A stretch of 64,000 nt of DNA from CAYYGL01 sp964471235 (lineage in GTDB: Bacteria > Calditrichota > Calditrichia > RBG-13-44-9 > J075). The DNA lies in the NCBI GenBank assembly GCA_964471235.1, contig CAYYGL010000001.1:1-64000 (forward strand), read 5' to 3'. How positions within the stretch are numbered: position 1 is the stretch's first letter; every line of letters starts with the position of its first letter. Shown in pieces: positions 1-9,509 of the stretch. The position numbers and the translations under genes are program-made. Below the pieces are notes generated by a model that was given only the letters and a program-made list of their open reading frames with translations, was not told the DNA's origin and did not search any database.

Positions 1-492
1 CTACTATGCTTGCTTCCCGGGTTCTTATTCCTCACTGCCGGGTGTGTGAAATATTCATTTAAAGGAGCCTTGCCTTCTTATTTAAAAACAATTTCCATCC
101 CCCTGTTTGAGGACCGCAGTCCTCAGCACTGGGTAGGATTACAGGAAAAATTAACTGAAGATGTGGTGGACCGATTTGTTCAGGATAACACCCTGAAGGT
201 AATTGATGAAGAAAAGAACGCCGACTTACTGTTGAAAGGGGTCATTCTGAACATCGACACCCGGCGGACCTCCATTACCCGGGAAGAAGTGGTGGAAGAA
301 GAGCAGTTGGTGGTTACCGTGAAAGTGGAGTGTCTTAACCAGCAGACCGACAAACCGCTGTGGAGTGGAAATATCTCCGAATTCGGGGTGGTAAGCGGCA
401 GTGGGGACCTGGCAGCCCGTGATGAAGCAATCAACGAAGCAGTGGAAAAAATTGTCGAAGAAATTTTGACTCGAACGATTGCGGCATGGTAA
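1..492 (+). CDS. lptE: LptE-like LPS-assembly lipoprotein (5' partial)
   Basis: The product resembles the LptE family, the outer-membrane lipoprotein that plugs LptD and helps deliver lipopolysaccharide to the cell surface. The visible part starts inside a lipoprotein signal peptide: a hydrophobic stretch ends in FLTAGC, a good lipobox. The body has the family's pattern of a beta strand (ISIPLFEDRS), an EKLTEDVVDRF helix and an AADLLLKG-like strand. The frame is open to base 1 and the first possible start (TTG at 10) would leave too short a signal peptide, so the true start is probably just outside the window. It ends 102 bp before the next gene on the same strand. Confidence 0.8.
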   Translation, partial: LLCLLPGFLFLTAGCVKYSFKGALPSYLKTISIPLFEDRSPQHWVGLQEKLTEDVVDRFVQDNTLKVIDEEKNADLLLKGVILNIDTRRTSITREEVVEEEQLVVTVKVECLNQQTDKPLWSGNISEFGVVSGSGDLAARDEAINEAVEKIVEEILTRTIAAW

Positions 493-594
493 GCACTTCT
501 CTGTCAGGTGCGTTGGTGAATGAAAATCAGGATTCTTTTGGCATACAACATTTTGTCTGTTGCACTCATCAAAACGTAAGAGGGAATGGGTCCC

Positions 595-1923
595 ATGAAC
601 ACTTTTTTTGATGTAAATGAATTAGAGCGCTATACTTCCGAACATCCTCGCTCTGTTACCTTTGCTTTTTTAGCCTCCCGGTATATTGAATTGGGACAAA
701 TTGATAAAGCACTTTCCATAGCGGAAGAGGGTATGCAAAAACATCCCGACTACCCTTTCGGGCATTTTGTGCTGGGATTGTGTTATTACCACCTGGGTGA
801 TTTAAATAAAGCCCAGATGCATCTGGAATTATCCCTTGCCGGTGATGAGAAATCTCCAAAAGCCTGGAAGTTATTGGGGGAGATAAAGGAAAAGTTGCAG
901 CAGCCGGGACAGGCAGCAGATTGTTACCGAAACTATTTTTTGTTAGATTCTTTCAACCAGGACGCGGTTGAGAAATATCAACAGGAGGAAATGATTGAAT
1001 TTGATGCCTTCGAAAAAGAGCAGGGGAGTGGGTATATTGAAACCACAATGCCCGATGAGGTAGAACAACCGTCAGCCGAGGTTTCTTCTGCCGACGCCCC
1101 CTCGAACTTTGATGACCTGTTTCCTCCCCAGGGAACTGAAGAGGAAGAAATCAACATCAATGAAAAAGTGGATGAAGTGTTTAAAGAAACGCTGGGTGAG
1201 ATATCAATTGATGCGGACTGGGGAGAATCCACCGAAACTCCTGAAAGTGAAAAGGGATTTGAGAATATCGATTTGATTGAATTTGATAACATTGAAACGG
1301 AGGAATCCGGGGGATCATCGGATGATGAAGATATTAGCGCTGCTCTGGATGAAGTCTTTGCCGCCTTCGAGACGCCCCCGGAAGAAACGAAGGCGGAAGG
1401 CAAGCCGCCTGCTGAAGAGGTTCCCGCGGAGTCAAGTTCGGTGGAAGGTCCATTCCCGGAGGCAGAAGTGAAGACAAGCGCAAGCAGTGAAGAACCGGTC
1501 TCCGAAGGGGAGCAGAGCAATAGTGACGATCAGGATTTTCTCGATTTCAGCTCGGTAGTTGAAGAAATCATCTCGGAACGACAGGAGGATGTCCTGCCGG
1601 AAACGGAAGCCGCGGAAACTCCGGAAAAACCATCGGAGCAAGCAAGTGAGTTCCAACTGAGACATGAAGAAGACGCCGCACCTGAGAAGCCCGAAATGCC
1701 AGAACCGGAGCAACCTCGCCAGGCAGAAGATAAAACATCCGGCACGACACTTGGAACCCCACCGATTATTTCCCCGACCCTGGGAGAAATTTACATTGCT
1801 CAGGGGCGTTATAAAGAAGCGATGGATGTGTTTCAACAACTTCTGGCAAAGAACCCCAATAACCGCCGTTTCCTGAGAAAGATTCAGGATATTCAATCGA
1901 TGATAGAGCGGCAGAAAATGTAA
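595..1923 (+). CDS. TPR protein with long acidic linker
   Basis: A 442-residue protein with tetratricopeptide-type helices at the N-terminus (about residues 10-125; motifs such as ASRYIELGQIDKALSIAEEG and LGLCYYHLGDLNKAQ) and one more TPR-like hairpin at the C-terminus (GEIYIAQGRYKEAMDVFQQL). In between are about 250 residues very rich in Glu, Ser, Pro and Ala, likely disordered. No signal peptide is visible, so it is probably a cytoplasmic scaffold. I chose ATG 595 over ATG 586 because the Shine-Dalgarno (AGAGGGA, 579-585) lies 9 nt from 595 but touches 586. It follows lptE; the partner is unknown. Confidence 0.8.
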   Translation: MNTFFDVNELERYTSEHPRSVTFAFLASRYIELGQIDKALSIAEEGMQKHPDYPFGHFVLGLCYYHLGDLNKAQMHLELSLAGDEKSPKAWKLLGEIKEKLQQPGQAADCYRNYFLLDSFNQDAVEKYQQEEMIEFDAFEKEQGSGYIETTMPDEVEQPSAEVSSADAPSNFDDLFPPQGTEEEEININEKVDEVFKETLGEISIDADWGESTETPESEKGFENIDLIEFDNIETEESGGSSDDEDISAALDEVFAAFETPPEETKAEGKPPAEEVPAESSSVEGPFPEAEVKTSASSEEPVSEGEQSNSDDQDFLDFSSVVEEIISERQEDVLPETEAAETPEKPSEQASEFQLRHEEDAAPEKPEMPEPEQPRQAEDKTSGTTLGTPPIISPTLGEIYIAQGRYKEAMDVFQQLLAKNPNNRRFLRKIQDIQSMIERQKM

Positions 1924-2110
1924 AGAAAGTGTATTCGTACCGTTCTATCCATTACCGGTTGTTCTTATCCACAATACCGATGTCATTTCTTCAAAATGCT
2001 GAATGGGATTTTGCTCACACCTTCTTAGCTGAATTAGAATATATTCATCCCTCTGGATATACACCCGGCAATATGCTATAGGTGATAAAAGTTTTAAGTG
2101 ACTCTTGATC

Positions 2111-3949
2111 ATGTTACAATTGAAAAGAAAAAAACTAAAGATGTGGGAAAACCCATCTCTTATGTGGCGCTACATTGGGGTTCTTTTTCTGATGTTTTTG
2201 ATGATCTTTATAATTCTACTGTTTGTAAATTATAAAATGAGCAAGGATTATCTTGAATCAACGAATCGGTTGGCATTTTTACTAACTCAACAGGTGGAAA
2301 GGGTGCTCACTTCCGAACATGTGGATTTAACCCGGCTCCGGAAATCCCGGAAACGAAAGCTGCGCCAAATTTTGCAACAGTTCACCCGGAACGGTTCAAA
2401 AGTTCATTACTTGTTTTTAATCAATCCCGAAAACCGTATTGTGGTCTGTAATGAACCGATTTATGAAAACAAAGTTTATACCCGGGAAATTGAACTCCGT
2501 CGCTTAAAAACCCGTGAACCGAAAATTGTCGATAGAAGTGTGAATGAGCAGATCGAAGAGTTGGATGTCATCTGGCCTATTTTTATTAAAGGGCAATTTA
2601 TCGGTCATCTCCGGGCAAAAATCTGGAATGACGACTATTTTCAATTTCGACAGCGGAAAATGTTCTTGCTCTTTAGCCTGGCGGTGCTTGTCTTCCTGGG
2701 GATGCTATCGATAGGATGGATTTCCACCCATTTTCGGAAAAGGGAGGCTACCCCCACCGAAACATCGGATTCAGATAGCGAACCGTTCTCGGGAACCACG
2801 GGGGAAGAGAAGAAACAACTCCCCAGCATGTTTAGTGATTTAACCCGGATGTACCGGAATGCCGCCGACCTGGACCGCAGCTATCATCAATCCGAAGACA
2901 AGCTCCATTCCATGATGCGGGTGCTAAACCAGGGGCTCATGATTATGGATCTGAATATGAACATCCTCACTTACAATGAGTACTTGCTGGATGTTTTTAA
3001 GATTCGTTCAACTGTAAATGCAACCCGCCGGGTTTATGAAGTATTGCAAAAGAACCCCCGGCTGCTGGAAATTTACCGCCGGGCAAAAGACCCTTTGACT
3101 TACGAAGTAAAACAGCGGCTTGATATGAATTTATTGAATGGCAGACAAATCGATGTGGAAGTGGCTGCCCGTCCCTTCCAAAATGGCGAAGACCTTTTGG
3201 GGGTGACCTTTTATATTAAAAATCTACAGGTCCTGGATGAATTGGAGCAGAGTTTACAGCGAAGCATGACCTACGGCGTGATCTCCCAATTAGCCTCCAG
3301 TATCGGTCATGAAATTCGGAATCCCTTAAGCTCCCTGGCTATCCATACTGAAATTGTAGAAAATATGGTTGCCAAAACAGTGGAAGATGAAAATCGTCTT
3401 ATGAAAATCAAGAAATCACTCGATATATTAAACTCAGAGATCGAGCGACTGCAAAAGCTAATTGACCAGTTTTTCACCCTGGCAAAATCGAAGACCTTCG
3501 GATTAACCTTTGAGAATATTAACGACGTAATGGGTGAAGTACTGGAACTGGTGCAACAACAATCTTACGAGAAAAATGTTCATATCATGTATGAATTTGC
3601 CACCAATCTTCCAATGGTAAAAATCAGTAAAGATCAGATGAAGCAAGTGGTTATCAATTTGATTCTAAACGGATTTGATGCCATGCCGGGTGGGGGCGAG
3701 TTAACCCTGAGCACCTACTTTCAGGAAGGGAATGTGGTGATTGCCGTAAAAGACACCGGGCAGGGGATACCGGATGATGTTCGGGACAGCGTCTTCGACC
3801 TGTATTTTACGACCAAGGATAGCGGCGGAGGCATTGGGTTGGCAATTTCTCGAAAAATTGTTGAAGCACATGAAGGTAAGATTTATTTTGAGAGTGAACC
3901 AGGCGTTGGAACAATATTTTATATCGAGTTACCAACATCGCAAAACTAA
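2111..3949 (+). CDS. membrane sensor histidine kinase (NtrB-like)
   Basis: A two-component sensor kinase of 612 residues. Order of parts: a first membrane helix (IGVLFLMFLMIFIILLF), a periplasmic sensor domain of about 130 residues, a second helix (FLLFSLAVLVFLGMLSIGW), a linker, a PAS-like domain (MMRVLNQGLMIMDLNMNILT), a HisKA domain with the phosphoacceptor His in SIGHEIRNPLSSL, and an HATPase domain with N box NLILNGFDAM, G1 DTGQGIP and G2 GGGIGLAI. ATG 2111 is preferred to TTG 2105. The response regulator begins 15 bp downstream, so the two form a pair. The ligand cannot be read from the sequence. Confidence 0.93.
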   Translation: MLQLKRKKLKMWENPSLMWRYIGVLFLMFLMIFIILLFVNYKMSKDYLESTNRLAFLLTQQVERVLTSEHVDLTRLRKSRKRKLRQILQQFTRNGSKVHYLFLINPENRIVVCNEPIYENKVYTREIELRRLKTREPKIVDRSVNEQIEELDVIWPIFIKGQFIGHLRAKIWNDDYFQFRQRKMFLLFSLAVLVFLGMLSIGWISTHFRKREATPTETSDSDSEPFSGTTGEEKKQLPSMFSDLTRMYRNAADLDRSYHQSEDKLHSMMRVLNQGLMIMDLNMNILTYNEYLLDVFKIRSTVNATRRVYEVLQKNPRLLEIYRRAKDPLTYEVKQRLDMNLLNGRQIDVEVAARPFQNGEDLLGVTFYIKNLQVLDELEQSLQRSMTYGVISQLASSIGHEIRNPLSSLAIHTEIVENMVAKTVEDENRLMKIKKSLDILNSEIERLQKLIDQFFTLAKSKTFGLTFENINDVMGEVLELVQQQSYEKNVHIMYEFATNLPMVKISKDQMKQVVINLILNGFDAMPGGGELTLSTYFQEGNVVIAVKDTGQGIPDDVRDSVFDLYFTTKDSGGGIGLAISRKIVEAHEGKIYFESEPGVGTIFYIELPTSQN

Positions 3950-3964
3950 GAGAGGATAGCATTG

Positions 3965-5329
3965 ATGGAAAACTATCGAATTCTGATTGTGGATGATGAT
4001 GAAAATTTGCGGAGTGGAATGGTAGCCATCCTGGAAAACGAGGGATTTAAAGTGGATGAAGCCAATAATGGACGTGTGGGCATCGAGAAGCTTGAGCATG
4101 GCATCTATGATTTGATTATCACTGATTATAAAATGAATGAGATGGATGGGCTGCACTTTTTAAAGCAACTCAAAGCCGAGTATCCCTCCATGAAGGTTAT
4201 CATGGTCACCGGCTATGGGAGCATTGAACATGCAGTGGAAGCGATGAAATTAGGTGCCGTGAATTATATCACCAAGCCAATTACCCCGAAAAAGTTGATT
4301 GAACTGGTGCAAAGTATCCTGGATGTAAATGGCGAAAATAATCTTTCTCCTCAGGAAAAACAAAAACGTCTCAAAAAATACTATCATTTTCATCAGTTGG
4401 TCGGGCAAAGCAAGCCCATGCAGCAGGTATATCGTAAAATTAAAGAGGTGGTCAATACCGATATTCCGGTATTGCTTCTGGGAGAAAGCGGCACCGGGAA
4501 GGAGATGGTCGCCCAGGCGATTCATGAGTTATCCGCTCGCCGGGAGGGTCCGTTTGTTGCTGTAAATACCGGCGCCATTCCCAGGGAATTGATTGCCTCG
4601 GAACTGTTCGGGCACTTAAAAGGGGCGTTCACCGGTGCTGTAGCGGATAAAAAAGGAAAATTCGAGGAAGCCCATAAAGGAACGTTGTTTCTGGATGAAA
4701 TTGGCACTATGGGCACCGAAGTGCAAATTAGTTTACTGCGGGTGCTGGAAACCCATGTGATTGAAAGGGTAGGCGGCAATCGCCCCATTCCGGTGGATGT
4801 TCGCATTATCACCGCAACCAACGAAAACCTCAGTTCCTTAATTGAAGAAAACCGTTTCCGGGAAGATTTATATTACCGCTTAAATGTCTATGCAATTGAA
4901 TTGCCGCCCCTGCGGGAACGAAAGGCGGACATCGCATACCTGGCAAATTATTACCGGGAAATGTTCAACATGGAGCTGAATAAGAAAATCACCGGCATCA
5001 CTCCCCGGGCAATGGAAGTGCTTAAAAACTATTACTGGCCCGGCAATGTGCGGGAGTTAAGAAATGTGATTCTGCGCGCCACCCTGACTGCCCAGACCCA
5101 AATCGACGTCAAACATTTTCCCAGCAATATTATCAAACCCGGGCTGGCTCAGGTGAACATTACTTTTAAACCCGGTATCCCGCTTTCCGAGGTTGAAAAA
5201 ACGATGATCATTCAAACTCTAAAGGCGGTTCGAGGAAACAAATTGAAAGCGGCATCCATTTTGGGGATTAGCCGTCGTTCCCTCTATAACAAATTGGAGG
5301 AATACCAGATTAGCGAAGGCGAATTGTAA
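3965..5329 (+). CDS. NtrC-family sigma54-dependent response regulator
   Basis: A 454-residue regulator that should activate sigma54 promoters when phosphorylated by the kinase just upstream. It has an N-terminal receiver (acidic pocket D10-D12, phosphoacceptor D54 in IITDYKMNEMDG), a central AAA+ domain (Walker A GESGTGKE; sigma54 contact loop GAFTGA; Walker B LFLDEIG) and a C-terminal Fis-type helix-turn-helix (KAASILGISRRSLYNKL). ATG 3965 is chosen over the adjacent TTG 3962; AGAGGATA lies upstream at good distance. The presence of this protein implies that the organism uses sigma54, although no rpoN is in the window. Confidence 0.95.
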   Translation: MENYRILIVDDDENLRSGMVAILENEGFKVDEANNGRVGIEKLEHGIYDLIITDYKMNEMDGLHFLKQLKAEYPSMKVIMVTGYGSIEHAVEAMKLGAVNYITKPITPKKLIELVQSILDVNGENNLSPQEKQKRLKKYYHFHQLVGQSKPMQQVYRKIKEVVNTDIPVLLLGESGTGKEMVAQAIHELSARREGPFVAVNTGAIPRELIASELFGHLKGAFTGAVADKKGKFEEAHKGTLFLDEIGTMGTEVQISLLRVLETHVIERVGGNRPIPVDVRIITATNENLSSLIEENRFREDLYYRLNVYAIELPPLRERKADIAYLANYYREMFNMELNKKITGITPRAMEVLKNYYWPGNVRELRNVILRATLTAQTQIDVKHFPSNIIKPGLAQVNITFKPGIPLSEVEKTMIIQTLKAVRGNKLKAASILGISRRSLYNKLEEYQISEGEL

Positions 5330-5503
5330 AAAACTTTTACAAAATTGAATCCAAAATTGTTGGCAGGAAGCCAAAACCATCCCCCCGAAGTTCTTCAATC
5401 TATCACTCCTCGCATGGAAGCGAATCGGTTGCTTGTTGGCAAGTACTTTGCTGTGAAAAGAATTACATGACAATCAGCAAAGAGAAACTTCGGGAAACCT
5501 AAC

Positions 5504-5896
5504 ATGTTGGCGTTGTTTATGAAAAAAATACTGGTTGCAGAAGATGACCGCAATTTAAGCCGCAGTATGGATACCTGGCTCACCCTGGAAGGGTTTGAGG
5601 TCGTTACCGTGTATAACGGCGCAGAGGCATTGAATAAGCTGCTGCATCACAAGTATGATTTGCTGATAACCGATATTGTGATGCCGCAATTGAACGGGGT
5701 GGAGTTGATCTCACAGATTCGCCGACTGAATCCGACGCTGCCGATTATGGTGGTTTCCGGAAAATTAAACGGCGAGGTCCTCACGGAGTTGCGAGGGCTG
5801 AATGTGAATCATATCCTTCCCAAACCCATAAAACCGGCTGAATTTCGTAAAATGATCGATCAGGTTTTTTTAGATGAATCTCTCACCTCAAATTAA
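5504..5896 (+). CDS. receiver-only (CheY-like) response regulator
   Basis: A single receiver domain of 130 residues with no output domain. Conserved parts are the acidic pair in VAEDD, the phosphoacceptor Asp in LITDIVMPQLNG (D57), a Ser in VVSG and the Lys of LPKPIKP. It may pass phosphate on or act by protein contact. It lies 174 bp after the NtrC-type gene and probably belongs to the same signalling group. Neither ATG 5504 nor ATG 5519 has a clear ribosome-binding site, so the start is uncertain by five codons. Confidence 0.88.
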   Translation: MLALFMKKILVAEDDRNLSRSMDTWLTLEGFEVVTVYNGAEALNKLLHHKYDLLITDIVMPQLNGVELISQIRRLNPTLPIMVVSGKLNGEVLTELRGLNVNHILPKPIKPAEFRKMIDQVFLDESLTSN

Positions 5897-6091
5897 ATAA
5901 CCCTTCATTTCCGTTTTACAGGCTCCCCTTCTTTTCGACCAACAGGAAATTTTTAATCCTATCAGGCCATGTCAGGGAGTGAACCGAGTCCCTTTCCCGA
6001 TTGATAAGAAAATTTCTCTCGACAAACTTTCTTTTGCGGAAGGAAAGCAATGGTGATTCTTCTGGAGCAATGGAGGTGGAAACATAGCAAG

Positions 6092-6120
6092 AAAAGCCCG
6101 GATGGTATCTCCGGGCTTTT
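6092..6120. terminator. bidirectional hairpin terminator
   Basis: AAAAGCCCGGA (6092-6102) pairs perfectly with TCCGGGCTTTT (6110-6120) around a 7-nt loop. This 11-bp stem gives a run of Ts on either strand. It lies 27 bp beyond the stop of sod on the minus strand and so most likely ends that transcript. Confidence 0.85.
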
Positions 6121-6146
6121 CCTGGCATATCTGTTTTCGCAACAAA

Positions 6147-6752
6147 CTAACCGGCAAACCGTTTGGCAATGGCATCCCAGTTTACCACATTCCACCAGTT
6201 CTCAATATATTCTGCCCGGCGGTTCTGATATTTTAAATAATAGGCGTGTTCCCAGACATCAATGCCCATTAACGGGTATTTCCCTTCGGATATCGGGTTA
6301 TCCTGATTGGGCGTGGAGAGCACTTCCAGGGAACCGTCACCGTTTTTCACCAGCCATGCCCAGCCGCTGCCAAAACGGGTCAGGGCAGCTTTGGAGAACG
6401 TATCCTTGAAATTCTGAAAGCTGCCAAATGTGCCGGAGATGGCGTCGCCCAGGCTTCCGGCAGGCTCGCCCCCGCCATTGGGAGACATGATCACCCAGAA
6501 AATGCTATGGTTGTAATGACCGCCACCATTGTTCCGAACCGCGGTGCGAATATCTTCCGGCACCTGGTTCAGGGATTTCAAAACCTCTTCGATATCCTTT
6601 CCCTGCCACTCGCTATGATTTTCCAACGCTGCATTTACATTCTTCACATAACCACCATGATGCAGATCATGATGGATTTGCATGGTGCGCTGGTCAATAT
6701 AGGGTTCCAGGGCATCATATCCGTAGGGAAGGGGGGGGAGTTCGTAAGCCAT
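6147..6752 (-). CDS. sodA: superoxide dismutase, Mn/Fe family
   Basis: A 201-residue superoxide dismutase that converts superoxide to peroxide and oxygen. The four metal ligands are visible: H27 (in IHHDLHH), H82 (HYNHSIFW), D165 and H169 (DVWEHAYY). G78 and Q150 (TPNQDNP) are typical of the manganese type, so sodA is more likely than sodB, but cambialistic use cannot be excluded. No signal peptide, so cytoplasmic. A strong AAAGGAGG site precedes ATG 6752. A promoter (TTGACT-17-TATTTT) lies upstream, back-to-back with the tpx promoter. Confidence 0.96.
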   Translation of the reverse strand: MAYELPPLPYGYDALEPYIDQRTMQIHHDLHHGGYVKNVNAALENHSEWQGKDIEEVLKSLNQVPEDIRTAVRNNGGGHYNHSIFWVIMSPNGGGEPAGSLGDAISGTFGSFQNFKDTFSKAALTRFGSGWAWLVKNGDGSLEVLSTPNQDNPISEGKYPLMGIDVWEHAYYLKYQNRRAEYIENWWNVVNWDAIAKRFAG

Positions 6753-6813
6753 GATAAAACCTCCTTTTTAATTTATGATTAATTTGGTTGATGATAAGCT
6801 AAAGACCAGGCTA

Positions 6814-6842
6814 AAAATAGAGGGAGTTTAGAGGGGAGTCAA
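6814..6842 (-). promoter_or_regulatory. sod promoter
   Basis: On the minus strand TTGACT (6842-6837) is followed after exactly 17 nt by TATTTT (6819-6814). It is 61 bp upstream of the sod start codon. Its -35 lies 17 bp from the -35 of the divergent tpx promoter. Confidence 0.65.
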
Positions 6843-6859
6843 GGGAAAATCAAAACGAC

Positions 6860-6888
6860 TTGACACGTTTCTTTTGGAGACGTAAAAT
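6860..6888 (+). promoter_or_regulatory. tpx promoter
   Basis: TTGACA (6860-6865), a 17-nt spacer and TAAAAT (6883-6888) make a near-consensus sigma70-type promoter. Transcription would start about 50 nt before the tpx ATG at 6945. Confidence 0.75.
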
Positions 6889-6944
6889 TGAAAACTTTAT
6901 ATTGACAGTAGATGCCCAAAATCCATAGCAAAAAGGAGATAAAA

Positions 6945-7457
6945 ATGAGCACTCAGGCAACCGTGACACTGCGAGGAAAACCAATGCAATTAGGTGGAAA
7001 TGAGGTGAGTGTGGGGGATAAAGCACCGGACAGCACCTTGATTACCATAGATTCCCAGCCAAAGCGGTTATCCGAATTCTCCGGAAAAATTCGGATTCTC
7101 TCGGCAGTTCCTTCCCTGGATACATCCGTATGTGATGCCGAAACCCGCCGGTTTAACGAATTGGCATCCGAATTGGGTGATGATGTGGAGATTATTACCG
7201 TCAGCATGGATTTACCCCCTGCCCAGAAACGCTGGTGCGGTGCCGCCGGTGTGGACCGGGTTACATTGCTCTCCGACCACAAAGACGCTTCTTTTGGGAA
7301 AAACTATGGGGTATTGATTCCGGATATCCGACTTCTGGCGCGCTGTGTTTTTGTGGTGGATAAAGACGATGTGGTGCGCTATAAACAATTAGTGCCGGAA
7401 ATCGGGCAGGAACCGGATTATGAGGATGTCCTGAATGCCGTGAAGGCACTGCTTTAA
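6945..7457 (+). CDS. tpx: thiol peroxidase (Tpx)
   Basis: A 170-residue atypical two-Cys peroxiredoxin that reduces hydrogen peroxide and alkyl peroxides using thioredoxin. The peroxidatic Cys is C63 in SLDTSVCDAETRRFN with the catalytic Thr T60; the resolving Cys is C98 (RWCGA), the Tpx spacing. A longer frame begins at 6912, but AAAAGGAGAT places the start at ATG 6945. It is divergent from sod with adjoining promoters, so the two antioxidant genes are probably co-controlled. Confidence 0.95.
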   Translation: MSTQATVTLRGKPMQLGGNEVSVGDKAPDSTLITIDSQPKRLSEFSGKIRILSAVPSLDTSVCDAETRRFNELASELGDDVEIITVSMDLPPAQKRWCGAAGVDRVTLLSDHKDASFGKNYGVLIPDIRLLARCVFVVDKDDVVRYKQLVPEIGQEPDYEDVLNAVKALL

Positions 7458-7525
7458 ACGTTGGAATAGATAATCACTGAATCGTTGATTGGAGCAATGG
7501 TATCTTTTAAGAAAGAAGGTGACAG

Positions 7526-8644
7526 ATGATCGACCCGCGCTGGCAAAAATTAGCTGATGTTCTGGTAACGCATTCGACTAAAATTCAGTCCTCTGAGAAC
7601 GTATTAATTGAAGCCTCCGATATTCCCCCGGAATTTGTTAATGTGCTGGCAAAAACGGTTACAGCACGAGGCGGACTGCCTTTCATCTGGCTTAAGCAAA
7701 ACACTGTACAGCGCCGCTTGCTAATAGATGCGGTTGAGGAGCAGTTAAAGCTCCTCGGCGAGTTGGAATTGCAATGGATGAAGGAAATGCAGGTATACAT
7801 CGGGGTGCGGGGCGGTTTAAATGTAAATGAGCTCTCCGATGTTCCCGGCGAAAAGATGCAGCTTTATCAAGCCCACATTCTGAAGCCGGTTCATTTTGAA
7901 CAGCGCGTCAAACATACCCGCTGGGTGGTGCTGCGCTTCCCCAGCCCTTCTTTTGCCCAACAGGCAGGAATGAGCAGTGACGCCTTTGAAGATTTCTTCT
8001 TCGATGTCTGTACCATGGATTACCAGCGGATGGCAGAAGCCATGAAACCGCTGGAAGAACGGATGTCAACAACAGACCGGGTATTGATAACCGGACCCGA
8101 TACCCGTCTGGAATTCTCCATCAAAGATATTCCGGTAATCGGCTGTGCCGGTGAAAACAATATCCCCGATGGAGAAGTCTTCACCGCACCGGTAAAAGAA
8201 TCCGTTAACGGCTTTATTCATTTTAATACCCCTACCATTTATCGGGGCATGACATTTAACGACATCTCCCTGAAATTTGAGAACGGTAAAATTGTGGATG
8301 CAACGGGAGATAAACCCGATAAGTTGAATGAAATACTGGATACCGATCCGGGTGCCCGATACATCGGGGAATTTGCCCTGGGATTTAACCCCCATGTGAC
8401 CACGCCCATGCTGGATATCCTGTTTGATGAGAAGATGGCGGGGTCGTTCCATTTTACCCCCGGGCAGGCGTATGAGGATGCCGATAACGGGAACCGCTCT
8501 GCAGTTCACTGGGATATGGTCATGCGGCAGACCCCGGACCTGGGCGGCGGGGAAATTTATTTTGACGGTGAGTTGATACGCAAAGACGGATTATTTGTGC
8601 CGGAGGACCTTCAGGGGCTGAATCCGGAAAATTTGTTGCAGTAA
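7526..8644 (+). CDS. M29-family aminopeptidase
   Basis: A 372-residue protein of the thermophilic metalloprotease family M29 (AmpS/aminopeptidase T), a two-metal exopeptidase that removes N-terminal residues. Family landmarks are the ligand-bearing segments GENNIPDGEVFTAP, GEFALGFNP, a His in SFHFTPGQAYEDA and the HWDMV segment near the C-terminus. Length is normal. No signal peptide, so cytoplasmic peptide turnover is likely. AGAAGGTGA precedes ATG 7526. Confidence 0.9.
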   Translation: MIDPRWQKLADVLVTHSTKIQSSENVLIEASDIPPEFVNVLAKTVTARGGLPFIWLKQNTVQRRLLIDAVEEQLKLLGELELQWMKEMQVYIGVRGGLNVNELSDVPGEKMQLYQAHILKPVHFEQRVKHTRWVVLRFPSPSFAQQAGMSSDAFEDFFFDVCTMDYQRMAEAMKPLEERMSTTDRVLITGPDTRLEFSIKDIPVIGCAGENNIPDGEVFTAPVKESVNGFIHFNTPTIYRGMTFNDISLKFENGKIVDATGDKPDKLNEILDTDPGARYIGEFALGFNPHVTTPMLDILFDEKMAGSFHFTPGQAYEDADNGNRSAVHWDMVMRQTPDLGGGEIYFDGELIRKDGLFVPEDLQGLNPENLLQ

Positions 8645-8773
8645 AAGCCGGCAGAGTTCTGCGTTTTCCGGGGCTAACCCGTATTGTTACAAAAAAGATT
8701 TGATTTGCCGATAAAATAATGTAATTTTTATCTTTAATTATGTACGGTAATACATAAAATAACAGAGCCACCG

Positions 8774-9499
8774 ATGCCTAAAACGGAACAACAAATTGCC
8801 CTGGTTACCGGCGCCAGCCGGGGGATTGGTCGGGCAATCGCGATAAAACTGGCAGCCAACGGCTATGCCGTTGCGTTAACCGCTCGAAGTCGGGACGGAT
8901 TGGAGGAAACTGCCCGTGCCATCAAAAAAAGCGGTGGCAGTTCGGCCCTCATCGTTCCGGCGGATTTGCGAAATCCCTCCCGGGTCGAAGAAATGGCAGA
9001 ACAGGTGCTCACCGAGTGGGGAAAGATAGACGTGTTGATAAATAATGCCGGGGTGATGTACAACAAACCGTTTCTGGAAATCCGCCTGGCAGAGCTTGAA
9101 GAAATGCTGGAGGTCAACTTTACCTCGGTCTTTCTTTTGACCCAGAAAGTTTTACCGGCAATGCTGGATCGCCGGGAGGGAACAATTGTCAACATCGCAT
9201 CGTTAGCCGGAAAACACGGGTTTAAACATGGCAGCGGTTATGCCGCCACCAAATTTGCCCTGCGCGGATTCGCCCAATCCCTGATGCTGGAGGTGCGAGA
9301 TAAAGGGATTCGGGTCATTACGGTTTTTCCCGGCTCCGTGAATACCGCTTTAAGTGGAAGACATCCCACTTCACCCCGGGCGGAATCTATTCTACAACCC
9401 GAAGACGTTGCCCACGCAGTATATGCCGCCATTTCGGTTGATAACCGGGCGATGATGAGCGAAATTGATTTACGTCCCAGTAACCCCCAAAAAAGTTAA
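8774..9499 (+). CDS. short-chain dehydrogenase/reductase
   Basis: A 241-residue SDR with the classical layout: nucleotide-binding TGASRGIG (12-19), NNAG (90-93), catalytic S143 and YAATK (Y156, K160), followed by PGSVNT. It should catalyse an NAD(P)H-dependent carbonyl/alcohol conversion; the R39 after the second strand suggests NADP(H). The substrate is not readable from sequence. It ends 10 bp before the nuoB ATG, so the two are probably co-transcribed, although a functional link is not obvious. Confidence 0.88.
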   Translation: MPKTEQQIALVTGASRGIGRAIAIKLAANGYAVALTARSRDGLEETARAIKKSGGSSALIVPADLRNPSRVEEMAEQVLTEWGKIDVLINNAGVMYNKPFLEIRLAELEEMLEVNFTSVFLLTQKVLPAMLDRREGTIVNIASLAGKHGFKHGSGYAATKFALRGFAQSLMLEVRDKGIRVITVFPGSVNTALSGRHPTSPRAESILQPEDVAHAVYAAISVDNRAMMSEIDLRPSNPQKS

Positions 9500-9509
9500 A
9501 GGAGGCAGT

